Positions 8,102 through 16,135 of a DNA stretch of 64,000 bases are shown piece after piece (position 1 is the stretch's first letter; each line of letters starts with the position of its first letter). Under the pieces are notes generated by a model, which saw only the letters and a list, made by a program, of their open reading frames with translations, was not told the origin of the DNA and did not search any database. The stretch is from Pseudarthrobacter oxydans (GTDB taxonomy: Bacteria > Actinomycetota > Actinomycetes > Actinomycetales > Micrococcaceae). Where the stretch lies: the NCBI RefSeq assembly GCF_034258515.1, contig NZ_CP139438.1, positions 558,001-622,000 on the forward strand, read 5' to 3'. Position numbers and translations under genes: made by a program.

Positions 8102-8108
8102 CTGGGAA

Positions 8109-8136
8109 GCATCAGTTCTTCGGAACTGGTGCTTTT
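8109..8136 (+). terminator. Rho-independent terminator after the tRNA cluster
   Basis: GCATCAGTTC and GAACTGGTGC form a 10-base stem with a TTCG tetraloop, and TTTT follows directly. It lies eight bases after tRNA-Phe. Confidence 0.8.
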
Positions 8137-8287
8137 CTGCTTAACGGCAGCCCCTTAACGCTTGCCCCGATGTTCCACCCTTGACCTGATGTTCCCGGCC
8201 CCGTCCGCGGGCCCCCGCGGGGCCTGCCTTCTGCCGTAAGCCCCGGGCAAGGGATAGGGTTGGGAGCAACAGAAGGGGGAGTGCCTG

Positions 8288-8743
8288 ATGGAATACCAGA
8301 ACCCACAACCCGAGGCGGCCGTCCAGGGCCGCGCCGTGCCGGTCCCGGCGTCCGCGCTGGGCCGCACCGTGATCTCCGAAGCAGCAGTGGCCAAGGTGGC
8401 GGGGATCGCCGCCCGTGCCGTCCCCGGGGTCTATTCCCTGGGGTCCGGACCGTCACGCGCACTGGGCGCCATCCGGGACGCAGTCGGCAGTTCGGACCAT
8501 GCTGCCGGGGTGCATGCGGAAGTCGGCGAAACCCAGGTGGCCGTGGACATCAGCCTGGTGGCAAGCTACGGGACTCCCCTCCACTCCCTCGCAGACCAGG
8601 TCCGGGCCGCCGTCTACCGCGCGGTGGAGGAACTGGTGGGACTCCAGGTCATCGAGGTCAACGTGGAGGTCACTGACGTCTACGTGCCGCCGCCCGTAAA
8701 GCCAACTACCCCCGGCCCTACCGAAAGGGAGGCACTGCTGTGA
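8288..8743 (+). CDS. Asp23/Gls24 family envelope stress response protein
   Basis: The 151-residue protein has the Asp23/Gls24 (alkaline shock protein) domain over about residues 22-135. Hallmarks are the start VISEAAVAKVAGIAARAVPGVYSLG and the alternating end VIEVNVEVTDVYVPP. In Firmicutes Asp23 is tethered to the membrane by AmaP and forms a meshwork under envelope stress. Here it heads five tightly overlapping genes that include other Asp23-like and membrane-anchor proteins. A poly-purine site (AGAAGGGGGAG) precedes the ATG. Its stop overlaps the next GTG by four bases. Confidence 0.93.
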   Translation: MEYQNPQPEAAVQGRAVPVPASALGRTVISEAAVAKVAGIAARAVPGVYSLGSGPSRALGAIRDAVGSSDHAAGVHAEVGETQVAVDISLVASYGTPLHSLADQVRAAVYRAVEELVGLQVIEVNVEVTDVYVPPPVKPTTPGPTEREALL

Positions 8744-8931
8744 ACCTCACCGTAGCCGGTATGGCGATGGGCGCGTTCGTCGCCTTCATGTCCCTGCAGT
8801 TCGGCCTGTGGGGCTTCCTTATATCCCTGCTTTTCATGGCGGTCGGGGCGCTGCTGGGCCGTGCCGCGGAGGGCAAACTGGACCTGCGCGGCGTGCTGGA
8901 TGCCATCATCGGCCGGCGCTCATCCTCATGA
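8740..8931 (+). CDS. Small membrane protein of the Asp23 operon (DUF2273-like)
   Basis: The 63-residue protein has two closely spaced hydrophobic helices (about residues 4-20 and 24-40) and a basic tail. That is the size and build of the DUF2273 proteins found beside asp23 and amaP. The GTG start overlaps the upstream stop (GTGA) and its own stop overlaps the next ATG (ATGA). It is probably a membrane partner for the Asp23-type proteins. Its exact role is unknown. Confidence 0.85.
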   Translation: MNLTVAGMAMGAFVAFMSLQFGLWGFLISLLFMAVGALLGRAAEGKLDLRGVLDAIIGRRSSS

Positions 8932-9308
8932 GTTCGCCCGCGCCGGCCGTGCGGGCGCAGGTGCTCAACGGCCACAACCGGATCAGTACGCAAGCCCTGA
9001 CAAGCCTTGCGAAGGCGGCCGCCGCCCAGGCCCTGGGCGTCGACGCCCAGGACGTCAGGGCGGACTGGGCTGACGACGACGGCCTGCTGGCACTGTCCCT
9101 CGTCGCGCCGATCAGCGCACCGCCGCTGCGGGCGGTAGCCCTCGACCCCAACCGGGTGGAGGCCTTCGGAGGCTCCATCTGGGACCGTGGCGTCAGCGCC
9201 AAGGCCCACATCCTTGCTACCGTGGCCGAGCTCAGCGGCGCACAGCTGAGCCGGGTGGATATCAGGATCAGCGGCGTCAGGATCAGCCAAGGGGGGCGGG
9301 TCCAGTGA
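8928..9308 (+). CDS. Degenerate Asp23/Gls24-like cytoplasmic protein
   Basis: The 126-residue protein has no membrane segment. Its layout recalls Asp23: an N-terminal helix (LTSLAKAAAAQALGVDAQDVRADW), a middle strand and a C-terminal strand ending in RVDIRISGVRI. The family hallmarks are weak, so I infer a diverged second Asp23-type subunit. The start ATG overlaps the previous stop (ATGA) and the end overlaps the next GTG. It is one of five coupled genes. An unrelated actinobacterial conserved protein is the alternative. Confidence 0.75.
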   Translation: MSSPAPAVRAQVLNGHNRISTQALTSLAKAAAAQALGVDAQDVRADWADDDGLLALSLVAPISAPPLRAVALDPNRVEAFGGSIWDRGVSAKAHILATVAELSGAQLSRVDIRISGVRISQGGRVQ

Positions 9309-9961
9309 ACCGAACCCGGCAGGGGAGCAGCGCTGAAGCTTCGAACCCGCAGTCACGCGTCCGCAGGGCAAACGGGCCGGACATGGACCGGATTTTGCGG
9401 CGGGAAACCCATTCATCACGGGCAGCGATGGCAACTGTCGCCGCCGTCGTCGTCATGGTGCTGGCCGCGTACGGACTCCTGGAAGCTGCCGTGCACGTTA
9501 TTGGCGAGCCTCCGTGGCTCATCGATCCCCAAGCGGCGGCACAGCGCATCGTTGCCCTGCCCGCAGGGATTTCCCCGCTGCTGCTGGGCGCGATCGGTGC
9601 CGTGCTGACGATGGTTGGCCTGGTCTTCTTCCTCAACGGAGTACTGCCCGGACGGCGTGCCAGGCACCTTCTGGTGCCCGGCGGACGTGCCGGGGCCGGA
9701 CCGGCTGTGGTGGTGGATGATGAGGTCATCGCCTCCTCGCTGGCCCGGCGGGCCCGCCTGACCGCCAACGTGACACCCGAGCAGGTGATGGTGGTGGTCT
9801 CGCAGCGGCAGGTTGTGGTGAATGTCCGGCCAACGTCCGGCGTGCCCGTCCGGGAGGAAAGCGTGCTCGCCGCGGTCCAGGACGAGCTCAACGCAATGGG
9901 GCTCGATCCCGCACCCGGGGTCCGCATTAACGTGGCGGTGTCCGGGGTGATCGGGGCATGA
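9305..9961 (+). CDS. DUF6286-like membrane protein of the Asp23 operon
   Basis: The 218-residue protein has a basic N-terminus of about 40 residues, then two membrane helices (about 42-62 and 92-115). A cytoplasmic alpha/beta domain follows (about 130-218) with the end pattern NAMGLDPAPGVRINVAVSGVI. Proteins of this build are regular neighbours of actinobacterial Asp23 genes. They look like an anchor fused to an Asp23-like soluble domain. The GTG start is coupled to the upstream stop and the ATG of the next gene overlaps its stop. Confidence 0.8.
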   Translation: MNRTRQGSSAEASNPQSRVRRANGPDMDRILRRETHSSRAAMATVAAVVVMVLAAYGLLEAAVHVIGEPPWLIDPQAAAQRIVALPAGISPLLLGAIGAVLTMVGLVFFLNGVLPGRRARHLLVPGGRAGAGPAVVVDDEVIASSLARRARLTANVTPEQVMVVVSQRQVVVNVRPTSGVPVREESVLAAVQDELNAMGLDPAPGVRINVAVSGVIGA

Positions 9962-10569
9962 ACAGCACGCCGAGCCTCCTCAACAGGATCCTGCTCGCTG
10001 TCCTGGGCCTTAAGTTGCTGGCCATAGGAGTGCTGTTGATGCTGCTGGCAACGGTGCCGGCGGTCGGGCCGTGGTGGCACTCCTGGTCCGTGGGCCTTTG
10101 GGACACAGCCAACAGCGCCTTCAACGCCACCCGTCTTCCCGGCCGTTCGGAGAGCTGGCTGTGGATTGTGGTGGCCTTGGCCCTCCTCCTGCTGATCGGC
10201 CTCATGGTTGCCTGGATCGCGCAGCAGGGCAAGGGCCGTTCCAACCTGCTGGCTGCCGAGTACGATCCCGGCGACGTTCCCGGAGACGTCCGGATCAGCG
10301 GGGGAGTGGCTGAGCAAGCCCTCAAGCAGGCCCTCGCCGGCCGGCCGGACCTGGCCGGTTCCACTGTGGTCACCTATGACGTCAAGGGGTCCCCGGCCCT
10401 GAAAGTGCGGCTCCTGCCCCGGCAGGGCGTGGCACCGCACCTGCTCGCAGCTGAGGTGGCGGAACTGCTGGATTCCCTTGAAGCCGTGGTGGGCAGGAAG
10501 ATTCCTGTCCTCATCCACATCGGCGCCGGGGCGCGGACGCGCTTCGGCAGGGCCGAGCGCGTCCGCTGA
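9958..10569 (+). CDS. AmaP-like alkaline shock membrane anchor protein
   Basis: The 203-residue protein has two N-terminal helices (about residues 9-35 and 62-85) separated by a Trp-rich extracytoplasmic loop. A cytoplasmic Asp23-like domain ends in KIPVLIHIGAGARTR. This is the architecture of AmaP, the Asp23 membrane anchor. It is the last gene of the operon. Only four bases separate it from the convergent alpha-glucosidase gene, and I see no hairpin between them. Confidence 0.8.
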   Translation: MNSTPSLLNRILLAVLGLKLLAIGVLLMLLATVPAVGPWWHSWSVGLWDTANSAFNATRLPGRSESWLWIVVALALLLLIGLMVAWIAQQGKGRSNLLAAEYDPGDVPGDVRISGGVAEQALKQALAGRPDLAGSTVVTYDVKGSPALKVRLLPRQGVAPHLLAAEVAELLDSLEAVVGRKIPVLIHIGAGARTRFGRAERVR

Positions 10570-10573
10570 AAGA

Positions 10574-12391
10574 CTAGTTCCGGGTGAGGTAGACGGCGCA
10601 GTCCACGGGCACCTCATCCATTTGGCCCCATTCCGAGGCCGGCTCCGTGCCGCTGGACAGCTCCACGGAATAGCCCTCAGGGATGGGCGCGGAGGCAAAG
10701 CCCATGTTGGCCAGGACCAGCACATCTCCGTTGTGGAAGCCCAGCAGGCCGCTTTCCGGAGCGTGGACCTCGGCCCATTCAAGGGAACCCTTGCCCAGGT
10801 TCCGGGCGGACCGGAACGCCAGTGCAGCCCGGTACAGCTCCAGCGTGGAGCCTTCCTCGATTTCCTGCTGGTCCGCTGCGAGCGGACCGAAGCTTTCGGG
10901 CTGCGGAAGCCAGGGCGGGGCCGCTTCGCCCTGGAAGGACTGTGAGAAGCCATAACCAGGTAGTTCCGCCGCCCAGGGCAGCGGGACCCGGCAGCCGTCG
11001 CGGCCGGTTTCTGCCCCCTGCGTCCTGAAAAAGGTAGGGTCCTGGCGGGCCTCCGGGGGGAGCGTGGTGTGCTCAGGGAGCCCCAGTTCCTCGCCCTGGT
11101 ACAGGTAGGCGGAACCCGGCAGCGCCAGCTCCACCAGGGTGGCCGCCCGGGCCCGGGCCAGTCCAAGGGCGGCATCCGGCTGCTCATCGTCCGCTGCGAT
11201 GCCCTTGGGAAAGGTGGTGGGATCCTTGAGGCCGAACCGGGTGGAATGGCGGACGGTGTCGTGGTTGCTCAGCACCCAGGTGCACGGTGCCCCCACGGCT
11301 GCGGCGGCCTTCAGGGATGCGTCGATCGCCTCTGACATCCGTTCTGCATCCCACCCGGCCATCAGGAAGTCGAAGTTGAAGGCCTGCTGCATTTCGTCCG
11401 GCCGGACGTAAAGCGCCAGCCGCTCTGCTGGTTCCACCCAGGCTTCGGCCACCATCATCCGGTCGCTGCCGTACTCCGACAGGACGCGGTGCCAGTCACG
11501 GTAAATCTCGTGCACTCCGTCCTGGTCGAAGAAGGGCGACGGCGGATAAACGGGAGATACGGCGCGGTGGGGTTCTTCGGCATTGGTATGTGCGCCGGGC
11601 GCATCGCCTGGCAGCGACGGTTCCCTGTGCACCTCCACTTTGCCCTCAGCCGAGGTACCTTCAACCATTGCCGCCACCCCGTCCCAGTCGGGCAGGCCGG
11701 CCTCCTTGACCATGCCGTGCGCAACGTCCACCCGGAAACCGTCCGCTCCGCGGTCCAGCCAGAAGCGGAGTACGGAGCGCATCTCCTCCTGCACTTCCTG
11801 GTTGTCCCAGTTCAGGTCCGGTTGCTTCGTGTCGAACAGGTGGAGGTACCACTCGCCCGGGGAGCCGTCCGCTTCGGTGATCCGGGTCCAGGCCGGTCCT
11901 CCGAAAATCGATTTCCAGTTGTTCGGTGCCCGGTTGCCGTCGCCGGATCCGGGTACTTCGTCCTTCCCGGGGCGAAAGATGTAACGGTCGCGTTCAGGGG
12001 ATCCCGGCGGCGCAGCGAGGGCCTCCCGGAACCACGCGTGTTCGTCAGAGGTGTGGTTGGGGACCAGGTCAACGATGACCTTCATGCCCCGCCGGTGAGT
12101 TTCATGCAACATCGCATCGAAGTCCGCCAGGGACCCGAACAGGGGGTCAACCTGGCGGTAATCGGCCACGTCATAGCCGCCGTCGGCCTGCGGCGACTTG
12201 TAGAAGGGGGACAGCCAGATTGCATCCACGCCCAGCCGTTCCAGGTAGGGCAAGCGGTCCATCACCCCGCGCAAATCGCCCATGCCGTCGCCGTTGCCGT
12301 CCGCGAAAGACCGGGGGTAGATCTGGTAGACGACGGCGTCAGTCCACCATTCATGGGAAGCGTCGGAGGCAGGAACGGCCGGGTTGGACAT
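10574..12391 (-). CDS. GH13 alpha-glucosidase / oligo-1,6-glucosidase-like enzyme
   Basis: The 605-residue enzyme has the GH13 catalytic barrel. Conserved residues fit Asp222 as nucleophile (GFRVDVAHG), Glu316 as acid/base (VAEAWVE) and Asp378 as stabiliser (LSNHDTVRH). VYQIYPRSFADGNGDGMGDL marks the oligo-glucosidase subfamily. No signal peptide is seen, so it acts in the cytoplasm on imported alpha-glucosides such as maltose or related sugars. It is divergent from the sugar ABC importer. A LacI-type operator lies just upstream of its start, so both units are probably controlled by the LacI regulator at 16.1 kb. Confidence 0.93.
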   Translation of the reverse strand: MSNPAVPASDASHEWWTDAVVYQIYPRSFADGNGDGMGDLRGVMDRLPYLERLGVDAIWLSPFYKSPQADGGYDVADYRQVDPLFGSLADFDAMLHETHRRGMKVIVDLVPNHTSDEHAWFREALAAPPGSPERDRYIFRPGKDEVPGSGDGNRAPNNWKSIFGGPAWTRITEADGSPGEWYLHLFDTKQPDLNWDNQEVQEEMRSVLRFWLDRGADGFRVDVAHGMVKEAGLPDWDGVAAMVEGTSAEGKVEVHREPSLPGDAPGAHTNAEEPHRAVSPVYPPSPFFDQDGVHEIYRDWHRVLSEYGSDRMMVAEAWVEPAERLALYVRPDEMQQAFNFDFLMAGWDAERMSEAIDASLKAAAAVGAPCTWVLSNHDTVRHSTRFGLKDPTTFPKGIAADDEQPDAALGLARARAATLVELALPGSAYLYQGEELGLPEHTTLPPEARQDPTFFRTQGAETGRDGCRVPLPWAAELPGYGFSQSFQGEAAPPWLPQPESFGPLAADQQEIEEGSTLELYRAALAFRSARNLGKGSLEWAEVHAPESGLLGFHNGDVLVLANMGFASAPIPEGYSVELSSGTEPASEWGQMDEVPVDCAVYLTRN

Positions 12392-12417
12392 TTGGTTCCT
12401 CTCAGATAACTTTTTGA

Positions 12418-12431
12418 TGTAAACGCTTGCA
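12418..12431. promoter_or_regulatory. LacI-family operator in the alpha-glucosidase / importer intergenic region
   Basis: TGTAAACGCTTGCA is a pseudo-palindrome around CG, of the CAAGCGTTTACA type bound by maltose/alpha-glucoside LacI regulators. It lies about 27 bases upstream of the alpha-glucosidase start and about 100 bases from the importer start. The cluster's own LacI protein is the likely binder, by inference. Confidence 0.7.
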
Positions 12432-12453
12432 TAACCACGAGCAACCTTACTAG

Positions 12454-12469
12454 TGTGATGGTCACCACA
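12454..12469. promoter_or_regulatory. CRP/GlxR-like site
   Basis: TGTGATGGTCACCACA matches TGTGA-N6-TCACA at nine of the ten defined positions. It contains an inner TGGTCACCA palindrome and sits between the two divergent units, where a cAMP-responsive regulator could act. Assignment is by pattern only. Confidence 0.45.
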
Positions 12470-12531
12470 TCAACCTCACCTAGCAAGCGCACTGCCGACT
12501 TACTTGTCACTCAGCGAGGAGCTTCAAGCCA

Positions 12532-13821
12532 ATGAAAACCCCTAGATTCCTACTGCCGGCTGCAACCGCCGGTGTCCTGGCCCTGTCCCTGACCGCATGC
12601 GGCGGCGGAGGCGGCGGCGGGACCACTGGCGGCGGCGGTACCGACGCCGAAAAGAACCTGGACAGCCGGGGTCCCATTACGTACGTCCAAGGCAAAGACA
12701 ACAGCAATGTGGTGCGTCCCCTGATCGAAAAGTGGAATGCTGCCCACCCGGACGAGAAGGTCACGTTCAAGGAGCAGACGGACCAGGCCGACCAGCAGCA
12801 TGACGACCTGGTACAGAACTTCCAGGCCAAGAACGCTGACTACGATGTGGCAAGCGTGGATGTCGTGTGGACCGCCGAGTTCGCAGCCAAGGGGTGGCTG
12901 CAGCCCCTCAAGGACAAGATGGCCGTAGAAACCAAGGGAATGCTTGAACCCACGGTCGAAGCCGGTTCGTACAAGGGCACTCTGTACGCAGCCCCGGTGT
13001 CTTCCGATGGCGGCATCCTGTACTACCGCAAGGACCTTGTGCCGGAAGCACCCAAGACGTGGGACGAGATGATGGGGATGTGCTCCATCGCTAAGCAGAA
13101 CAACATGGGCTGCTACTCGGGACAGTTCAAGCAGTATGAAGGCCTCACGGTCAATGCTTCCGAGGCCATCAACTCGGCCGGCGGATCCGTCCTTAATGAC
13201 CAGGGCAAGCCGAACCTGAACACCCCTGAGGCAGAAAAGGGCCTCAACAACCTGGTTGAGGCCTTCAAGAACGGGAACATCCCGGCCGAGGCCATCACCT
13301 ACCAGGAAGAGGAAAGCCGCCGCGCTTTCCAGGAAGGCAAGCTGCTCTTCCTCCGCAACTGGCCCTACGTCTACAACCTGGCCACCACTGAAGGTTCCTC
13401 CAAGGTGAAGGACGTGCTGGGCATGGCTGCCCTGCCGGGCAAGGACGGCCCCGGTGCCTCCTCCCTCGGCGGCCACAGCGCAGCCATCAGCGTCTACTCG
13501 GACCACAAGGCAACTTCCCTGGACTTCGTGAAGTTCCTGATCGCGGAAGAGCAGCAGAAGTTCTTCGCCACGAAGGGTTCGCTGGCTCCGGTCTTCGGTG
13601 CACTGTATGAAGACAAGGAACTGGTTGCCAAGCTTCCGTACCTGCCGGTGCTGAAGACCTCCATCGAGAACGCTGTTCCCCGTCCGGTAACCCCGTTCTA
13701 CCCGGCTGTTACGCAGGCGATCCAGGAAAACGCCTACGCTGCACTGAAGGGTGAGAAGCCGGCCAAGGACGCGCTGTCTGACATGCAGAAGTCCATCGAG
13801 TCCGCTGGCGCAGGATCGTAG
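12532..13821 (+). CDS. Sugar ABC transporter substrate-binding lipoprotein
   Basis: The 429-residue protein has a lipoprotein signal ending LSLTAC with Cys23 as the lipid anchor, then a Gly-rich spacer. The rest is a type I extracellular solute-binding domain (family 1, maltose/trehalose-like). Features are DYDVASVDVVWTAEFAAKGWL, AAPVSSDGGILYYRKDL and the hinge region near LGGHSAAISVYS. It captures a sugar, probably an alpha-glucoside given the neighbouring glucosidase, and hands it to the two permeases. GAGGAG lies about 12 bases before the ATG. Confidence 0.93.
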   Translation: MKTPRFLLPAATAGVLALSLTACGGGGGGGTTGGGGTDAEKNLDSRGPITYVQGKDNSNVVRPLIEKWNAAHPDEKVTFKEQTDQADQQHDDLVQNFQAKNADYDVASVDVVWTAEFAAKGWLQPLKDKMAVETKGMLEPTVEAGSYKGTLYAAPVSSDGGILYYRKDLVPEAPKTWDEMMGMCSIAKQNNMGCYSGQFKQYEGLTVNASEAINSAGGSVLNDQGKPNLNTPEAEKGLNNLVEAFKNGNIPAEAITYQEEESRRAFQEGKLLFLRNWPYVYNLATTEGSSKVKDVLGMAALPGKDGPGASSLGGHSAAISVYSDHKATSLDFVKFLIAEEQQKFFATKGSLAPVFGALYEDKELVAKLPYLPVLKTSIENAVPRPVTPFYPAVTQAIQENAYAALKGEKPAKDALSDMQKSIESAGAGS

Positions 13822-13828
13822 TTTAGCC

Positions 13829-14863
13829 ATGGCAACCGAATTGGGCCCGACGCCGGTAAAGCCGGCGTCGGGCGCCCCCGATGTACACCACGGTCCCAAA
13901 GGTGTAGGCGAAGACAACGCGATCCTCAGCCAGGGCAAATGGGCCTCCTGGCTGTTGGCTCCAACGATCATTGCCCTGGGCATCGTCATTGTTTACCCCA
14001 TCATCAGCGCCATTGTGATGTCCTTCCAGAAGGATGCGGGGCTGGACCCGGTCACCGGGCTGTTCACGGCCGGGGGCCCAGCGGGTATCCAAAACTACGT
14101 CAACTGGCTGGGGCAGCAGTGTGCCGCCCCGAACGGTGGTACCGTCGCTTGCCCGCCGGGCACCCTTGGCGGCCAGTTCTGGACCGCCACCGGAACCACC
14201 TTCCTCTTCACGGTCATCACCGTGGCCTTTGAGACAGTGCTTGGCTTCTGGATGGCCATGATCATGGCGCGGACGTTCAAGGGCCGCGGCCTGGTCCGCG
14301 CAGCCGTCCTCGTTCCGTGGGCCATCCCCACCGCTGTCACGGCCCAGCTGTGGCTCTTCATGTTCGACTTCAACGGCATCATCAACAAGCTGTTCAACGT
14401 TTCCATCCTGTGGACAGGCAGCGAGTGGCCGGCCAAGTGGGCAGTGATCATCGCAGACACCTGGAAAACCACGCCGTTCATGGCGCTGCTGATCCTGGCC
14501 GGCCTGCAGATGATCCCGGCAGAGGTCTACGAGGCCGCAAAGGTCGATGGCGCAAGTGCCTGGCAGCGCTTCCGCCTCATCACGCTTCCGCTGGTGAAGC
14601 CCGCGCTGATGGTGGCCATCCTGTTCCGCACCCTGGATGCCCTGCGTATGTTCGACCTTCCCTACATCCTGACCGGCGGTGCCAATAACACCACCACACT
14701 GTCCATCCTGGTGATCAACCAGATCAGGCAAGGGTTCAACTCGGCAGCTGCCTTGTCCACCATTACGTTCATCATCATTTTCCTGGTCGCATTCATCTTC
14801 GTCCGCTTCCTCGGTGCGAACGTCGTGGAACAAAGCGGAGCCACCGGTAAGGGGAAGAAATGA
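13829..14863 (+). CDS. Sugar ABC transporter permease, MalF-like
   Basis: The 344-residue permease has six or seven membrane helices and the EAA coupling loop (EAAKVDGASAWQRF). The periplasmic region before helix 3 is enlarged, as in MalF-type subunits. I chose the ATG at 13829, seven bases after the binding-protein stop; the open frame reaches further back but would overlap that gene by about 70 bases. The stop overlaps the next ATG (ATGA). No ATPase gene is present in the cluster, so a shared MsiK-type ATPase is expected to energise it. Confidence 0.93.
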   Translation: MATELGPTPVKPASGAPDVHHGPKGVGEDNAILSQGKWASWLLAPTIIALGIVIVYPIISAIVMSFQKDAGLDPVTGLFTAGGPAGIQNYVNWLGQQCAAPNGGTVACPPGTLGGQFWTATGTTFLFTVITVAFETVLGFWMAMIMARTFKGRGLVRAAVLVPWAIPTAVTAQLWLFMFDFNGIINKLFNVSILWTGSEWPAKWAVIIADTWKTTPFMALLILAGLQMIPAEVYEAAKVDGASAWQRFRLITLPLVKPALMVAILFRTLDALRMFDLPYILTGGANNTTTLSILVINQIRQGFNSAAALSTITFIIIFLVAFIFVRFLGANVVEQSGATGKGKK

Positions 14864-15756
14864 CAACCACAACTGCCTCCACGGCATTGCGGGCGCAGCA
14901 GGACAAGGGCCGCAAGGCCGCCCAGACCCGGGAAAAGTGGGCGAGCGCCCGTACGTACATCAGCGCCGTCGTGATCCTGATCTGGTGCCTTGCACCGGCT
15001 TACTGGATGGTGGTGACGGCGTTCCGCGAGGTCGGCTTCACCTACGACACAACGCCTTGGCCGACGCACGTGACCATGGACAACTTCACCACTGCGTTCG
15101 ATACGTCCTTCGGCAACCAGTTCGGCCGGGCCCTTGGCAACAGCATCATTATCGGTGTGACGGTCACAGTGATCTCGCTGGTGATCGGCGTCTTCGCCGC
15201 CTATGCACTGGCACGCCTGAACTTCCGGTTCAAGTACCTCGTGCTGGGGTTCATCCTGGGCGCCTCCATGTTCCCCGGTGTTGCCCTGATCACCCCGCTG
15301 TTCCAGCTTTTCACCAACATAGGCTGGATGGGCACCTACCAGGCCCTGATCATCCCGAACATCTCCTTCGTCCTGCCGCTCACCGTCTACACACTGACCT
15401 CCTTCTTCCGCGAGATGCCGTGGGAGCTTGAGGAATCAGCCCGCGTTGACGGCTGCACGCAGGGCCAGGCGTTCCGGAAAGTGATCATGCCGCTGGCCGC
15501 CCCGGCCATCTTCACCACGGCGATCCTGGCCTTCATCTCCTCCTGGAATGAATTCCTCATCGCCAGCCAGTTGTCGAATGAGGCAACGAAGCCCGTCACG
15601 GTTGCCATCGCCAGCTTCGCCGGCGCGCAGCCCAACCAGATCCCCTACACCGCCATCATGGCCGCGGGCACCATTGTCACCATTCCTCTGGTGATCCTGG
15701 TGCTTGTCTTCCAGCGCAAGATCGTTGCCGGCCTGACGGCTGGTGCGGTCAAGTGA
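14860..15756 (+). CDS. Sugar ABC transporter permease, MalG-like
   Basis: The 298-residue permease has six membrane helices and the EAA motif ESARVDGCTQGQAF. It is translationally coupled to the MalF-like gene (ATGA) and to the following small membrane gene (GTGA). With its partner it forms the membrane channel of the importer. The short size and IPLVILVLVFQRKIVAGLTAGAVK ending are typical of MalG-class proteins. Confidence 0.93.
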   Translation: MTTTTASTALRAQQDKGRKAAQTREKWASARTYISAVVILIWCLAPAYWMVVTAFREVGFTYDTTPWPTHVTMDNFTTAFDTSFGNQFGRALGNSIIIGVTVTVISLVIGVFAAYALARLNFRFKYLVLGFILGASMFPGVALITPLFQLFTNIGWMGTYQALIIPNISFVLPLTVYTLTSFFREMPWELEESARVDGCTQGQAFRKVIMPLAAPAIFTTAILAFISSWNEFLIASQLSNEATKPVTVAIASFAGAQPNQIPYTAIMAAGTIVTIPLVILVLVFQRKIVAGLTAGAVK

Positions 15757-16001
15757 CACGCGACGCTTCCCGCCCCCGCACCCCGGGGGCGGGGGGTGGC
15801 CGCCGGCTCCTGAGGTCCGGCGAGGATTTTGACATCATCATCGGGTTCCTCGGCTTCTGGGCACTGGTCCTTCTTGTGGTCACCGTCTGGATGGAGGTGA
15901 CTGCGCAGCCCGCCCTTGGCTGGGCACTGGGCCTGCTGGCAACGCTTTTGGCGCTGTACGGAATGGTGCGGCTGCGGCGGCGCCTGCCGGAACGGAGATG
16001 A
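15753..16001 (+). CDS. Small two-helix membrane protein at the end of the importer operon
   Basis: The 82-residue product has a basic N-terminus, two hydrophobic helices (about residues 28-48 and 52-70) and a basic tail. The GTG start overlaps the permease stop by four bases (GTGA), which argues that it is a real gene co-translated with the importer. I do not recognise a family. It could be an accessory subunit of the transporter or simply a hitch-hiking small protein. Confidence 0.7.
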   Translation: MTRDASRPRTPGAGGGRRLLRSGEDFDIIIGFLGFWALVLLVVTVWMEVTAQPALGWALGLLATLLALYGMVRLRRRLPERR

Positions 16002-16135
16002 TACAGCTGGATCCGCTGCCGGCGTCCACCCGGCGCGGTAACACTGCGATGCACGACTGTGTCCAAAATACGATTGGCACGGCGGTATCGCATTAAGCAG
16101 GGCGGACACCTGCAGGGAGTACATGAGGGGACACC

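Noticed and set aside
9283..11187. 634-codon minus-strand frame spanning the Asp23 operon and alpha-glucosidase end
   Set aside because: It is a shadow of two clear coding regions on other frames and has no family-like motif.
12550..13989. 479-codon minus-strand frame over the sugar-binding protein gene
   Set aside because: It is antisense to a clear lipoprotein gene with a lipobox and solute-binding motifs.
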